Source: Eutreptiella sp. 'Long Island Sound 2002'
Taxonomy: Eukaryota > Euglenozoa > Euglenophyceae > Eutreptiales > Eutreptiaceae
Direction of reading: 5' to 3'
Assembly (NCBI GenBank): GCA_964036045.1
Contig: OZ038382.1
Span: 73,766,687 to 73,830,686, forward strand
DNA: 64,000 nt
The notes below the pieces were generated by a model. It was not told where the DNA came from and did no database searches. It saw only the letters and a program-made list of their open reading frames with translations. This document shows positions 54,200 to 64,000 of this stretch, one piece after another; the stretch's first letter is position 1, and each line of letters opens with the position of its first letter. The position numbers were made by a program, and so were the translations under genes.

Positions 54200-54365
54200 C
54201 AACCTAAGCCTCAAACATGTGTGTGTACGGTGATAGGCACGCAAAAGCCTACCTATGAACCATATGGAAATGAACCACAAACGGTGCAAAATAGGGCCAA
54301 AAACACCTCAAATGTTCATCGCTCATCCCATTCTTATGCACATACTATCATATTTTATGTAGTTC
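54200..54365 (+). repeat. Solitary copy of the 190-bp satellite monomer
   Basis: ACATGTGTGTGTACGGTGAT, CCTACCTATGAACCATATGG and AAAAACACCTCAAATGTTCA match the array at 61430-62830 in the same orientation. The same family therefore lies near both ends of the TIR-bounded segment. Confidence 0.85.
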
Positions 54366-54369
54366 TTTG

Positions 54370-56320
54370 GCGTATTTTGCTTTTTTGCAACGAGCACCCT
54401 CCAATCGGGAAGGGGGGTGGTTCAACTGCTTCTTTCAGGCTAAAAAAAACGAACAATTTTTGATAAAAAAATGGCTATTTTTCGCCGATTTTGTTGAAAA
54501 ATGGCAGATTTTGGGACATAGGAATGCTGTAAATTGTGTTTGGGAAATCGGTGTGTCCACACAGCATGCTTTTTTGCATCCAGCACCCTCAAAATGGGGG
54601 GGGGGGGGCTCTGCAACTGCCTGTCTGAGGCCAAAATACTCAATTTTTGACCAAGAAACGGCCATTTTTGGCAGTTTTTCCATGAAAAATAGCAAATTTT
54701 GGTGCATACAGATGCTGTAGATTGTGCTTTCGTAGTCCGTGCGTGCATACAACTTGCTTTTTTGCATCCAGCACCCTCAAAATAGGGGGGCGGATCCTTC
54801 AACTGCTTGTACGAAGCCAAAAAAAACAATATGTGACCAGAAAAGGGCCATTTGTGGCCGTTTTTTTCGTGAAAAACGGCAAATCAATATTTGACAAAAA
54901 AACGGCGAATGTTGGCCGTTTTTTCATGAGAAATGGCAAATTTTGGTGCGTACGGATGCTGTAAATTGTGTTTGCGTGATCTGTGTGTCCCTACAATCTG
55001 CTTTTTCGTATCCAGCACCCTCAAAATAGGGGAGAGCCCAAAATAGGGGGGTCAACCGCGTGTCTGAGGCCAAAAAAAACATTTTTTGACCAAAAAATGG
55101 CCAATTTTAGCCGTTTTTTCCATGAGAAATGGCAAATTGTGGTGCCTACGGATGCTACAAAATGTGTTGTCGTGATCTTTGTGTGACCACAACTTGCTTT
55201 TTTGCATCCAGCACCCTCAAAATGGGGGGGGGGTCCTTCAACTGCTTGTACAAAGCCAAAAAATCAATATTTGAGACAAAAACGGCCATTTTTGGCCGGT
55301 TTTCATGAAAAATGGCATATTTTGGTGCGTACGGATGCTGTAAATTGTGTTTGCGTGATCTGTGTGTCCCTACAATCTGCTTTTTCGCATCCAGCGCCCT
55401 CAAAATAGGGGAGAGGCAAAAAATCCCAACTTTTGACCAAAAAATGGCCATTGTTGGCCGTTTTTTCATGAAAAACGGCAAATTTTGGTGCGTACGGATG
55501 CTGTAAATTGTGTTTGCGTGATCTGTGTGTCCCTTCAATCTGCTTTTTCGCATCCAGCACCCTCAAAATAGGGGGGCAGTCTTCAACCGCTTGTCTGAGG
55601 CCAAAAAAAACATTTTTTGACCAAGAAATGGCCATTTTTAGCCGTTTTTTCCATGAGAAACGGCAAATTGTGGTGCATACGGATGCTACAAAATGTGTTT
55701 TCGTGATCTTTGTGTGACCACAACTTGCTTTTTTGCATCCAGCACCCTCAGAATAGGGGGGGGGGGGTCCTTCAACTGCTTGCACAAAGCCAAAAAACCA
55801 ATATTTGACAAAAAAAGCACCATTTTTGGCCGGTTTTCATGAAAAATGGCATATTTTGGTGCGTACGGATGCTGTAAATTGTGTTTGCGTGATCTGTGTG
55901 TCCCTACAATCTGCTTTTTCGCATCCAGCGCCCTCAAAATAGGGGAGAGCCCGAAAATCCCAACTTTTGACCAAAAAATGGCCATTGTTGGCCGTTTTTT
56001 TCATGAAAAATGGCAAATTTTGGTGCATACGGATGCTGTAAATTGTGTTTGCGTGACCTGTGTGTGACTACAACTTGCTTTTTCACATCCAGCTCCCTCA
56101 AAATAGGGGGGGGGGTCTTCAACTGCTTGTCTGAGGCCAACAAAATCAATTTTTGACCGAAAAACGGCCATTTTTGGCCGTTTTTTCATGGAAAAACGGC
56201 AGATTTTGGTGCATACGGATGTTGCAAATTGTGTGAGTCACGATCTGTGTGTCCCTACAATCTCTTTTTTCGCATCCAGCACCCTCAAAATAGGGGAGGG
56301 GGGTCCCTGACCTGTTGTTC
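54370..56320 (+). repeat. Satellite of about 165-190-bp units, about 10 copies
   Basis: GCATCCAGCACCCTCAAAAT or a variant recurs at about 54576, 54764, 55008, 55205, 55386, 55550, 55735, 55921, 56088 and 56271. Each unit also carries a G run, a short palindrome AACGGCCATTTTTGGCCGTT and ACGGATGCTGTAAATTGTGT. Minus-strand frames across it are repeat artefacts. Confidence 0.9.
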
Positions 56321-56884
56321 ACGGGGCAAAGGCAACATTTTGGACCCATGGTACAGCCTGAAATATGGGGGGGGGGGGGGCTTTGGATAATCTTTTTTTC
56401 AAGACGTCTTCCTTGTGGAGAAGGGGACCACCTTGAGAAATACAGAACCTGCATCCATCCCTGTGTGCACCATGGTCCGCACATGTTGACTGATCATTTG
56501 AGGACATTTGGAAAGAGCAACAACTTGAGCATGAAATTCTGGGCCAAATTGTGCACTGAGCAGTGCCTGCACTGAGTAATGCATTTGCCCCATGGGGTCC
56601 CTCCCTCCTCGAAGGAGCACAGCATTCCTGCACCCAAGGCCAATACTCATACTGCATTGGACTGTATGCACTGGCTAGCAGAGGTTTGCTCGACGGCTTG
56701 CCAAACAAGATGATCTGAAACACCAGAATTAAGTTAAAGACCACGGTCTCCATGCTCCCCAATAGGAGTGGGATTTGTTTTCAGATCCAGGAGGCCTCCA
56801 TGGAGTAGCCCAGAACGGATGCCCCATAGAGAATGTTCCCAGGTATGGCCAACAAAAATCAGTAAATACAGAGGTCCTGCCAAA
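56321..56884. other. About 560 bp without a supported gene
   Basis: Unique-looking sequence between two satellite blocks, with a G run at 56367-56379. No coding or structural signal supported. Confidence 0.4.
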
Positions 56885-57262
56885 AGACAGTGCAGTGTGC
56901 ACAGTGCATGCGTACGGTGTGCACAGTGCGCATGTTCACAGTGCGTGTGTGAAGTGTGCGGAATGCGTGCATGCGCACAGTGCAAATGTTCACAGTGTGT
57001 GCGTGCAGTGTGCACAATGCGGGCGACGATGAGTGCGTGCAGTGTGTACAATGCGTGCGTGCAGCGTGCACAGTGCGTGCGTGCAGCGTGCACAGTGCAT
57101 GCGTGCAGTTTGCACAATGCGTGCGTGCCGTGTGCACAGTGCGTGCGTGCAGTGTGCACAGTGCGTGCGTCCAGTTTGCACAATGCGGGCGTGCAGCGTG
57201 CACAGTGCGTGCGTGCAGTTTGCACAATGCGGGCGTGCAGCGTGCACAGTGCGTGCGTGCAC
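56885..57262 (+). repeat. 22-bp minisatellite array 1
   Basis: Unit GCGTGCGTGCAGCGTGCACA(A/G)T with exact 22-bp steps (e.g. 57061, 57083, 57105). Free of stop codons in all six frames over long stretches, which produces false ORFs. Confidence 0.92.
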
Positions 57263-57693
57263 ACTACAAACATTTTCATCAAGCCCCCATCCCCCATTTG
57301 GTTGCGTTAACGCCACCCTGCAATCGACGCTGCCGTAACCATTTGCCCAAATATCAAAAAAGCTGTCATAATGGTTGCCATGATAGCAACCACTGCCGCC
57401 ATCGCTTTTCCTAGGGATGAAAAGTTGGAATGTGTTGTGAGAGGCGTTGAGGGACTCACTTACCGCCATGCCAGCGACCGCGCATCACAGGGGGTAGGTA
57501 CCGAGGGTGGCAGAAACTGGATTCCTGCTTGCACAAAACAAAATTCACAAAACAGTGAGACCCACAGACTGATCACTGTATTCTGTCATGTGTTGCGGCC
57601 ATGAAACTTTTTCGCATGAAATGGAATCCCTGCATGCGGTGGCACTACGTATTCCTACTGCCTTGATAACCAATGCACAATGCAACAATGTAC

Positions 57694-57906
57694 CGCTTCA
57701 ATGATCGTAACCACAACATTTCCAAGCCACTCAATGAGCCCAAGCTTTTCGAGACGTGCATGAGATGTGCATGAGCACAAAGAGTGCTGCAAAGAACAAG
57801 AGGGTGCCCCACTCAACGTGCTCCAGCAGGGGCTCCCTCTCTGTGTCTGCCAGCAGCACCAGTGTCATGAATCCAAGGATTGCAATCCAGAGAGCGTCAA
57901 ATGCAG
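57694..57906 (-). pseudogene. OCA2/ArsB-type transporter exon, broken copy
   Basis: Same exon as 58624-58826 but with a 10-bp insertion near 57756-57770 that shifts the frame after [12 protein letters not shown]. The sequence immediately 5' of the exon (minus sense) is the 22-bp array, so the array occupies the place of the intron acceptor. Non-functional duplicate. Confidence 0.75.
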
Positions 57907-58192
57907 CGTGCACAGTGCGTGCGTGCAGCGTGCACAGTGCGTGCGTGCAGTGTCCACAATGCGTGCGTGCAGCGTGCACAATGCGGGCGTGCAGCGTGCA
58001 CAATGCGTGCGTGCAGCGTGCACAATGCGTGCGTGCAGTGTGCACAATGCGTGCGTGCAGTGTGCACAATGCGGGCGTGCAGCGTGCACAATGCGGGCGT
58101 GCAGCGTGCACAATGGGTGCGTGCAGTGTGCACAGTGCGTGCGTGCAGTTTGCACAATGCGGGCGTGCAGCGTGCACAATACGTGCGTGCAC
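57901..58192 (+). repeat. 22-bp minisatellite array 2
   Basis: Same 22-bp unit as 56885-57262, about 13 copies, abutting the duplicated transporter exon at 57900. Isolated units also occur at about 59360-59410, 59637-59680 and 59850-59905. Confidence 0.92.
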
Positions 58193-58623
58193 ACTACAAA
58201 CATTTTCATCAAGCCCCCATCCCCCATTTGGTTGCGTTAACGCCACCCTGCAATCGACGCTGCCGTAACCATTTGCCCAAATATCAAAAAAGCTGTCATA
58301 ATGGTTGCCATGATAGCAACCACTGCCGCCATCGCTTTTCCTAGGGATGAAAAGTTGGAATGTGTTGTGAGAGGCGTTGAGGGACTCACTTACCGCCATG
58401 CCAGCGACCGCGCATCACAGGGGGTAGGTACCGAGGGTGGCAGAAACTGGATTCCTGCTTGCACAAAACAAAATTCAAAAAACAGTGAGACCCACAGACT
58501 GATCACTGTATTCTGTCATGTGTTGCGGCCATGCAACTTTTTCGCATGAGATGGAATCCCTGCATGCGGTGGCATTACGTATTCCTACTGCCTTGATAAC
58601 CAATGCGCAATGCAACAACGTAC

Positions 58624-58826
58624 CGCTTCAATGATCGTAACCACAACATTTCCAATCCACTCAATGAGCCCAAGCTTTTCGAGACCGTGCATGAGCACAA
58701 AGAGTGCTGCAAAGAACAAGAGGGTGCCCCACTCAACGTGCTCCAGCAGGGGCTCCCTCTCTGTGTCTGCCAGCAGCACCAGTGTCATGAATCCAAGGAT
58801 TGCAATCCAGAGAGCGTCAAATGCAG
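58624..58826 (-). CDS. Partial OCA2/P-protein-like (ArsB/CitM-type) membrane transporter exon
   Basis: Minus strand encodes [20 protein letters not shown], an acidic loop, then [31 protein letters not shown] and VVVTIIEA. The [15 protein letters not shown] signature and two hydrophobic helices match the P protein/arsenite-permease-like anion transporter family (Na+/H+- or dicarboxylate-type carriers). The exon ends at GAAGCG|GTACGT, a good splice donor. An AAG before CTGCATTTGAC could be the acceptor. I could not find the next conserved exon (the SA-x-DN-I-P-type region) within the segment, so this is a captured exon or partial gene and not a complete gene. Confidence 0.7.
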
Positions 58827-58829
58827 CTT

Positions 58830-61429
58830 CAGCACATTCTTGATGTTACTGATTCCCATGAAACAGTACCCTTGTAGCCAGGTCCCAAAATAATGCGGTA
58901 CATGCACATGTTGTATCTTGGACACGCGGCACCTTGAACAGGAGGGGGAGGAACGCCGCCAAGGCCTCTTGCATCCTCAATACCAAGGCGTCATCCGGCC
59001 TCAACGCCTCAACGGCGGCATATGAACCGACGGCAACATGTATCGGCGACTGGCCCTGTGTGATGCACAGAAGGGGATGCAAAGCTCATCAGCGTGTCTG
59101 TCACAATGCCGCCTTTCGCAATGAACAGACTTCAACTTTCCTTTTGCGCCAGCGCTCATTCGGGCAGGAGTGCTCACAGTGGGTCAGTTTTTGGAGGATG
59201 ACTTGAACGAGTGTCTTCGCCCCCACGTGGCACCCTATTTATCGCAAAGCGATCGCAGAATTTGCTGCATCTGCAGTCCGGAACGCGCCGTTCCAGCATG
59301 CCTTGCATCGAGTCCACCCCACAAAAAAAATGGGTTAAGAGGCGATGGCCAAGAGAATAAGATGCGCGCAGTGTGCACAATGCGTGCGTGCAGTGTGCAC
59401 CGTGCGTGCGTGCATACTTCGTGTACTTGAGGAAAGTTTTGGCTTCCTTAACCCATACCTAAAACCCTTTCCCATCTCTCTCCATTTCAAGGTCGTGCAG
59501 GGCCACTTGGCTGGCGTCGTTCATGGCATCATTTCGGAATGCTTGGATACACACCCGCCCTGTGCCCCGAAGCCCCCCCAACATGCACAAAGCATGCACA
59601 GGGCACGCACAACGCATGCATGCCCCACCTCTGCCGCGTGCGTGCAGCGTGCACAATGTGTGCGTGCAGTGTGCACAGTGCAAAACGCAATGCCAAAGGC
59701 ACGAGCAAAAGCTCCACGGTGTCAAAAAGACATAATCTGAGTCGGGAACGGACAAACAGCGAAGGTGTTCTGTCACCCAGACCCAGAGATTTTCGCTGAA
59801 ACTCTTAGCAGACAGAAGGCACTAATATTGTGACACACTGATATTGTGCATGCGTGCGTGCATGCAGTGTGCAGAAATCTTGCGCGCAGTGTGCACAGTT
59901 GGTGCGTGCGTGCAACATGGGATGTGCACGGGGCACACAGTGCATACCATCAAGAGCCGAGGCGTGATACGTTGCTACTTCTTGTTTTCTCTTGATGCGT
60001 TGGCTGCAAGCTCCAACATCTCATTGCTCAGGAACTCCAACACAGCAGCCACATGCACAGTTGCTCCCTTGCCAACACTGGAAGAGTACCGCCAATTTGC
60101 GGGATAGACAACATTGCTTTGAGAAGAGAAGTGGAGCATCATGCATCATGCATCATGGATTGCAACCGCAGCAGAATTATCAACCACCACAACGGCAAGC
60201 CAAACCACCACTTGAATGGAGAGATGGGACAGACGGGCAAAAAATGACCGACACAACTGTGATATTTCCTCTGCGATATTTCAACTATGATATTTCAAGC
60301 ATGGACCCACAAGCTCCCTAACGGTTGCTTCTGTCCTCCACCACTGGGTCGAATTTAAGCATTCCCATACAATTCACCCAACATACCATCAATATGCAAA
60401 TGCAAATGTGTGTGCATGCATGGAGTTATCTTGTTGGGTTCCACAAATCACTCAGGTTGGTAATCACGACGAAATCACAACGAAATCACTCTAATCCACA
60501 TTTGTGGCTTCAAAAGTGCAAATATGGCTATTCAGGGGCACTTTTTGCACCCTCCGGAAGTTTACCTTGAGTAAAAGGCATGTAGGGTCACAATTTGTTG
60601 CTTGGCAAGCCTAACCGAGCTCTAGGGAAAAATTTCATCAATGCCAAATCACACGAAAGCACAGCGACAGCAATGAAATCAACCATTGTGGGTTCAAAAG
60701 TGCAAATACAGCTGTTTGGGAGATTGTTGCCACCAAGTGTTTCTAGGACATTGCCTAAGCCGGCTCTTTGGGTTGCCATGCAACGCGCGTTGCAATGCAC
60801 ATTGGTACATTCCACTGAGTGCGTGTGGTGTGTGTTGTGTGTGTGATATTTCATCTGCCCATAACGAGACACATGACATGGGCAACCATCCAATTTGAAA
60901 CCGGATGAAATTTACCCCATACCTCGTTAGGTCACAAACATGATATGAGTGCGATGTGGGCAATGAAGCAATGGCAGCGCAAACACAAAGCCAGGCAATG
61001 TTCTCAAACTGCCTCATCTACGTCAGCATAGGAGCCATTGCTTAGCCCTGTGGGTTGTACCAAAGGGAAATCACATTTGGTTGCCATGCATGCTCGCCAT
61101 TCACTATTCCCTCACTGTCTTTTGACCATTCGTTCACCCTTAGTTCACTGTCTTTTCACCCTTTGCTCACCCTACCTAGGAAGGCGTAATACACAGGACA
61201 AGCCTCCTCTTGGCACAAAAAGCACGCAACAAGGGCATGAAGGCAGTGAGACAATCTTTGTATATTAGAATATGTGGTGTGGAGCAATGTCATGTTGGAT
61301 CACCGTCTTTTCACCCTTCGCTCACCCTACCTCGGAAGGCGTAATACACAGGAAATACCTCCTCTTGGCACACAAAGCACGCAAGAATGGCATGAAGGCA
61401 GTGGGACAATCTTTGTATATGATTGATTA
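58830..61429. other. About 2.6 kb without a supported gene
   Basis: Contains scattered 22-bp units (59360-59410, 59637-59680, 59850-59905). The GGTTCAAAAGTGCAAATA-like block is repeated (about 60508 and 60690). The TTTTCACCCTTCGCTCACCCTACC block is repeated with following sequence (about 61153 and 61309). A minus frame at 58846-59082 reads like globular protein (LRPDDALVLRMQEALAAFLP) and could be another exon, but I cannot assign it. Confidence 0.4.
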
Positions 61430-62830
61430 TATGTGGTGTGGAACAACGTCAGGTATGACAAGAAATTTGCAATACTTGTCCACCGTGGATATGGACCACA
61501 AAAGGTGCAAAAATGGGCCGAAAACACCTCAAATCTACATTGTTCAACCCACCCCTGTGCACATAGTATCATATTTCATTTATTACCTAGCATTCAAATA
61601 CTTATAATACCATCTTATGCCCCAAACATGTGTGTGGACGGTGATAGGTGATCAAAACCCTACCTATGAACCATATGGATATGGAGCACAAATGGTGCAA
61701 AAACGGGCCAAAAACACCTCAAAACTACATTGTTCATCCCATGCTTGTGCCCGTAGTATCATATTTTATTTCTTACCCAGCATTCAAATGCTTACAATAC
61801 CATCCTATGCCCCAAACATGTGTGTGGACGGTGATAGGTGATCAAAACCCTACCTATGAACCATATGGATATGGAGCGCAAAAGGTGCAAAAACGGGCCA
61901 CAAACACCTCAAAGCTACATCAATCATCACATTCTTATGCCCGTAGTATCATAGTTTATGTAGTTCTTATCATTCAAATGCATACAGTACCAACCCAAGC
62001 CCCAAACATGTGTGTGGACGGTGATAGGTGATCAAAACCCTACCTATGATCCATATGGATATGGAGCACAATTGGTGCAAAAATGGGCCAAAAACACCTC
62101 AAAACTACATTGTTCATCCCATGCTTGTGCCCGTAGTATCATATTTTATTTCTTACCCAGCATTCAAATGCTTACAATACCATCCTATGCCCGAAACATG
62201 TGTGTGGACGGTGATAGGTGATCAAAACCCTACCTATGAACCATATGGATATGGAGCGCAAAAGGTGCAAAAACGGGCCACAAACACCTCAAAGCTACAT
62301 CAATCATCCCATTCTTATGCCCGTAGTATCATAGTTTATGTAGTTCTTATCATTCAAATGCATACAATACCAACCCAAGCCCCAAACATGTGTGTGGACG
62401 GTGATAGTTAATCAAAACCCTACCTATGAACCATATGGATATTGGACCACAAACGGTGCAAAATAGGGCCAAAAACACCTCAAATGTTCATCGTTCATCC
62501 CATTCTTATGCACATACTATCATATTATATGTAGCACCTATCATACGAATGCTTACAATAACAACCTAAGCCCCAAACATGTGTGTGTACGGTGATAGGC
62601 ACGCAAAATCCTACCTATGAACCATATGGAAATGGACCACAAACGGTGCAAAATAGGGCCAAAAACACCTCAAATGTTCATTGTTCATCCCATTCTTATG
62701 CACATAGTATCATATTTTATGTAGTTCTTATCATTCAAATGCATACAATACCAACCCAAGCCCCAAACATGTGTGTGGACGGTGATAGGTGATCAAAACC
62801 CTACCTATGAACCATATGGATATTGGGCCC
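61430..62830 (+). repeat. 190-bp satellite with 380-bp dimer structure, 7 monomers
   Basis: CCCAAACATGTGTGTGGACG or a variant occurs at 61621, 61811, 62001, 62191, 62381, 62572 and 62762. Alternate monomers are more alike than neighbours (61621 with 62001, 61811 with 62191), a simple higher-order repeat. Confidence 0.9.
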
Positions 62831-63330
62831 CATGGTGCATGAGAAAGGGATGAATAGCCTAGAATAAAGGCAAAACATCGCTTGTCATGTAGGCTTCTAC
62901 CAATGGTGATGACAATTTGTTCATATGTCACCTCTATACCACCTCTTCCAGCCCTGTAAGGCCCTCTACATGGCGTCCATAGACCCTAAAACCATGAAAA
63001 AGAGTGGTTTTCGGCTAGAAAAGTGTGAATTTCTCAAAATCTTTGCCTGCCAATCTGGATTTTTTTAGGTCAGCAGCCAGGTATTGATCTCGGGGACACG
63101 CTCATGCCTTTACTTTGCTTCCAACTGCGAGTAAAAGTGGACTTTTTGGCGATTTTCTATTGCGCACGGCGGTCGGGAATCTGAAACTCGCGTACGCGGC
63201 AGTTGTTGACAGTTGATCTGCGGCTCCAGCTCCAGCGACAGCGACATTGTGTTAAAATTTTGAGAAAGCACAAAAACAACAGTACTACTGTGTGCAGTTT
63301 GATATCGCCGTGCTGAAAATGCATTACTTG
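62831..63330. other. 500 bp without a supported gene
   Basis: Unique-looking sequence up to the right terminal repeat. Nothing recognised. Confidence 0.4.
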
Positions 63331-63367
63331 GAATTTTGGGAAAAAACAGCTGCTAAAATCATAGGTG
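63331..63367 (-). repeat. Right terminal inverted repeat, 37 bp
   Basis: Reverse complement equals 53633-53669 at all 37 positions. Confidence 0.9.
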
Positions 63368-64000
63368 CGGTGAGATGTGTCGCGTGTCCAGTGTCCTGGG
63401 CCACCTGGCTCCTGTTCACCGGTGTGTTGGCCCGGTGCTTTGTGTTTCGTGTGCGGTGTCCCGGGCGACTTGGCTCCTGTTCAACGGTGTGCTCGCTCGG
63501 TTCGTTGTGTTGCGCGCGCTGTGTCCTGGGCCACTTGGCTCGTGTTCCCCGGTGTGTTGGGTCGGTGCTTTGTGTTGTGTCTGCGGTGTCCTGGGCCACT
63601 TGGCTCGTGTTTACCTGTGTGTCCGCTCGGTTTGTTGTGTCGCGTGGTCGTGTTGCGTGTGCGGTGTCCTGGGCCACTTGGCTCCTGTTCACCGGTATTC
63701 CCGCTCGGTGTTTTGTGTCACCTGTGCGGTGTCCTGGGCCACTTGGCTCCTGTTTGCCAGTGCGCTGGCCCGCTGCGTTGTGTTTCGTGTGCGGTGTCCT
63801 GGGCCTCCTGGCTCCTGTTCACCCGTGTGCTCGCTCGGTGCGTTGCGTTGCTTGTATGCGGCGATCTGGGCCACTTGGTTCCTGTTCACCAATGTGCCCG
63901 CTCGGTGTGTTGTGTTATATGTGCGGCGTCCTGGGCCACGTGGCTCATGTTCGCCAGTGTGCATGCTTGGTGTGTTGTGTTCCTTGTGCCGTGTGCCGGG
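63368..64000 (+). repeat. 65-bp satellite array, right part, runs off the window
   Basis: Marker at 63391, 63456, 63521, 63586, 63664 (13-bp insertion), 63729, 63794, 63861, 63926 and 63991. Same unit and strand as 53200-53632. Confidence 0.95.

Larger units (their letters stand above)
57261..58826. repeat. Tandem segmental duplication, offset 930 bp
   Basis: 57261-57905 (unit 1) and 58191-58826 (unit 2) are nearly identical. The offset is 930 bp up to the GCTTTTCGAGA near 57750 and 920 bp after it, because unit 1 has 10 extra bases. Unit 1 is followed by a 22-bp array; unit 2 is not. Confidence 0.9.
53633..63367. mobile_element. 9,735-bp TIR-bounded insertion of unknown class
   Basis: The left end (53633-53669) and the reverse complement of the right end (63331-63367) are identical over 37 bp, beginning CACCTATGATTTTAGCAGCT. 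Outside both ends lies the same 65-bp satellite in the same orientation. The cut units add up to 43 + 23 = 66 bp, i.e. one period plus one base, so the segment was inserted cleanly into a single array. No transposase was found inside. The interior consists of several satellite families and a duplicated transporter exon. No target duplication longer than about 1 bp is evident. Confidence 0.8.

Noticed and set aside
56734-58399. Long Cys/His/Val-rich ORFs on both strands across the 22-bp arrays
   Set aside because: The unit lacks stops in every frame, so the ORFs are products of the repeat period and not genes.

Overview
The window looks like nuclear DNA from a eukaryote with a large, repeat-rich genome. 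It has no operons, no Shine-Dalgarno-spaced gene blocks and almost no long uninterrupted host genes. It is dominated by transposable elements: hAT, PIF/Harbinger-type, a Ty3/gypsy chromovirus, a non-autonomous LTR element and a large TIR-bounded insertion. Satellites, minisatellites and degenerate coding fragments fill most of the rest. The chromovirus with a tRNA-Met-like primer site and the overall style fit a green-lineage genome. A streptophyte alga such as Chara is my tentative guess from memory; it was not verified.

Layout. 1-2.9 kb: a frameshifted hAT transposase gene (CGGBP1-like N-terminal half, hATC C-terminus) between two arrays of CGCATTTT motifs, followed by a 135-bp tandem repeat and a stem-loop unit that recurs at 14.5 kb with compensatory base changes. 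4.6-12.3 kb: decayed, unrecognised coding sequence broken by frameshifts and stops, interrupted by a 226-bp x6 tandem array (8.9-10.2 kb). 12.3-25.8 kb: low-complexity and minisatellite DNA with few supported features, including a J-domain pseudogene at 20.5 kb. 26.5-30.6 kb: two related PIF/Harbinger-type elements. One carries the C-terminal half of a DDE transposase fused to a Cys-rich zinc finger; the other carries only tandem repeats and lies directly against an N-terminal transposase fragment. 32.1-32.9 kb: three near-identical GC-rich palindromes.

34,065-50,970 is one complete Ty3/gypsy element on the minus strand, with 343-bp LTRs and a 4-bp target duplication GAGG. Gag and pol share one frame, separated by a single UAG. 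Pol has an unusual Dam-methylase-like domain between protease and reverse transcriptase and ends in a chromodomain. That chromodomain is split by a 3.7-kb LTR element (38,029-41,737; 164-bp LTRs, TSD GCGG) that has almost the same primer site and the same polypurine tract as its host. LTR divergence (3/343 versus 1/164 differences) agrees with the order of nesting.

53.2-64.0 kb: a 65-bp satellite array is split in phase by a 9,735-bp segment with 37-bp perfect terminal inverted repeats. The segment is almost entirely tandem repeats (189-bp, about 180-bp, 22-bp and 190-bp families) plus a duplicated exon of an OCA2/ArsB-type membrane transporter. It matches no element class I can name and is the best candidate here for something undescribed.
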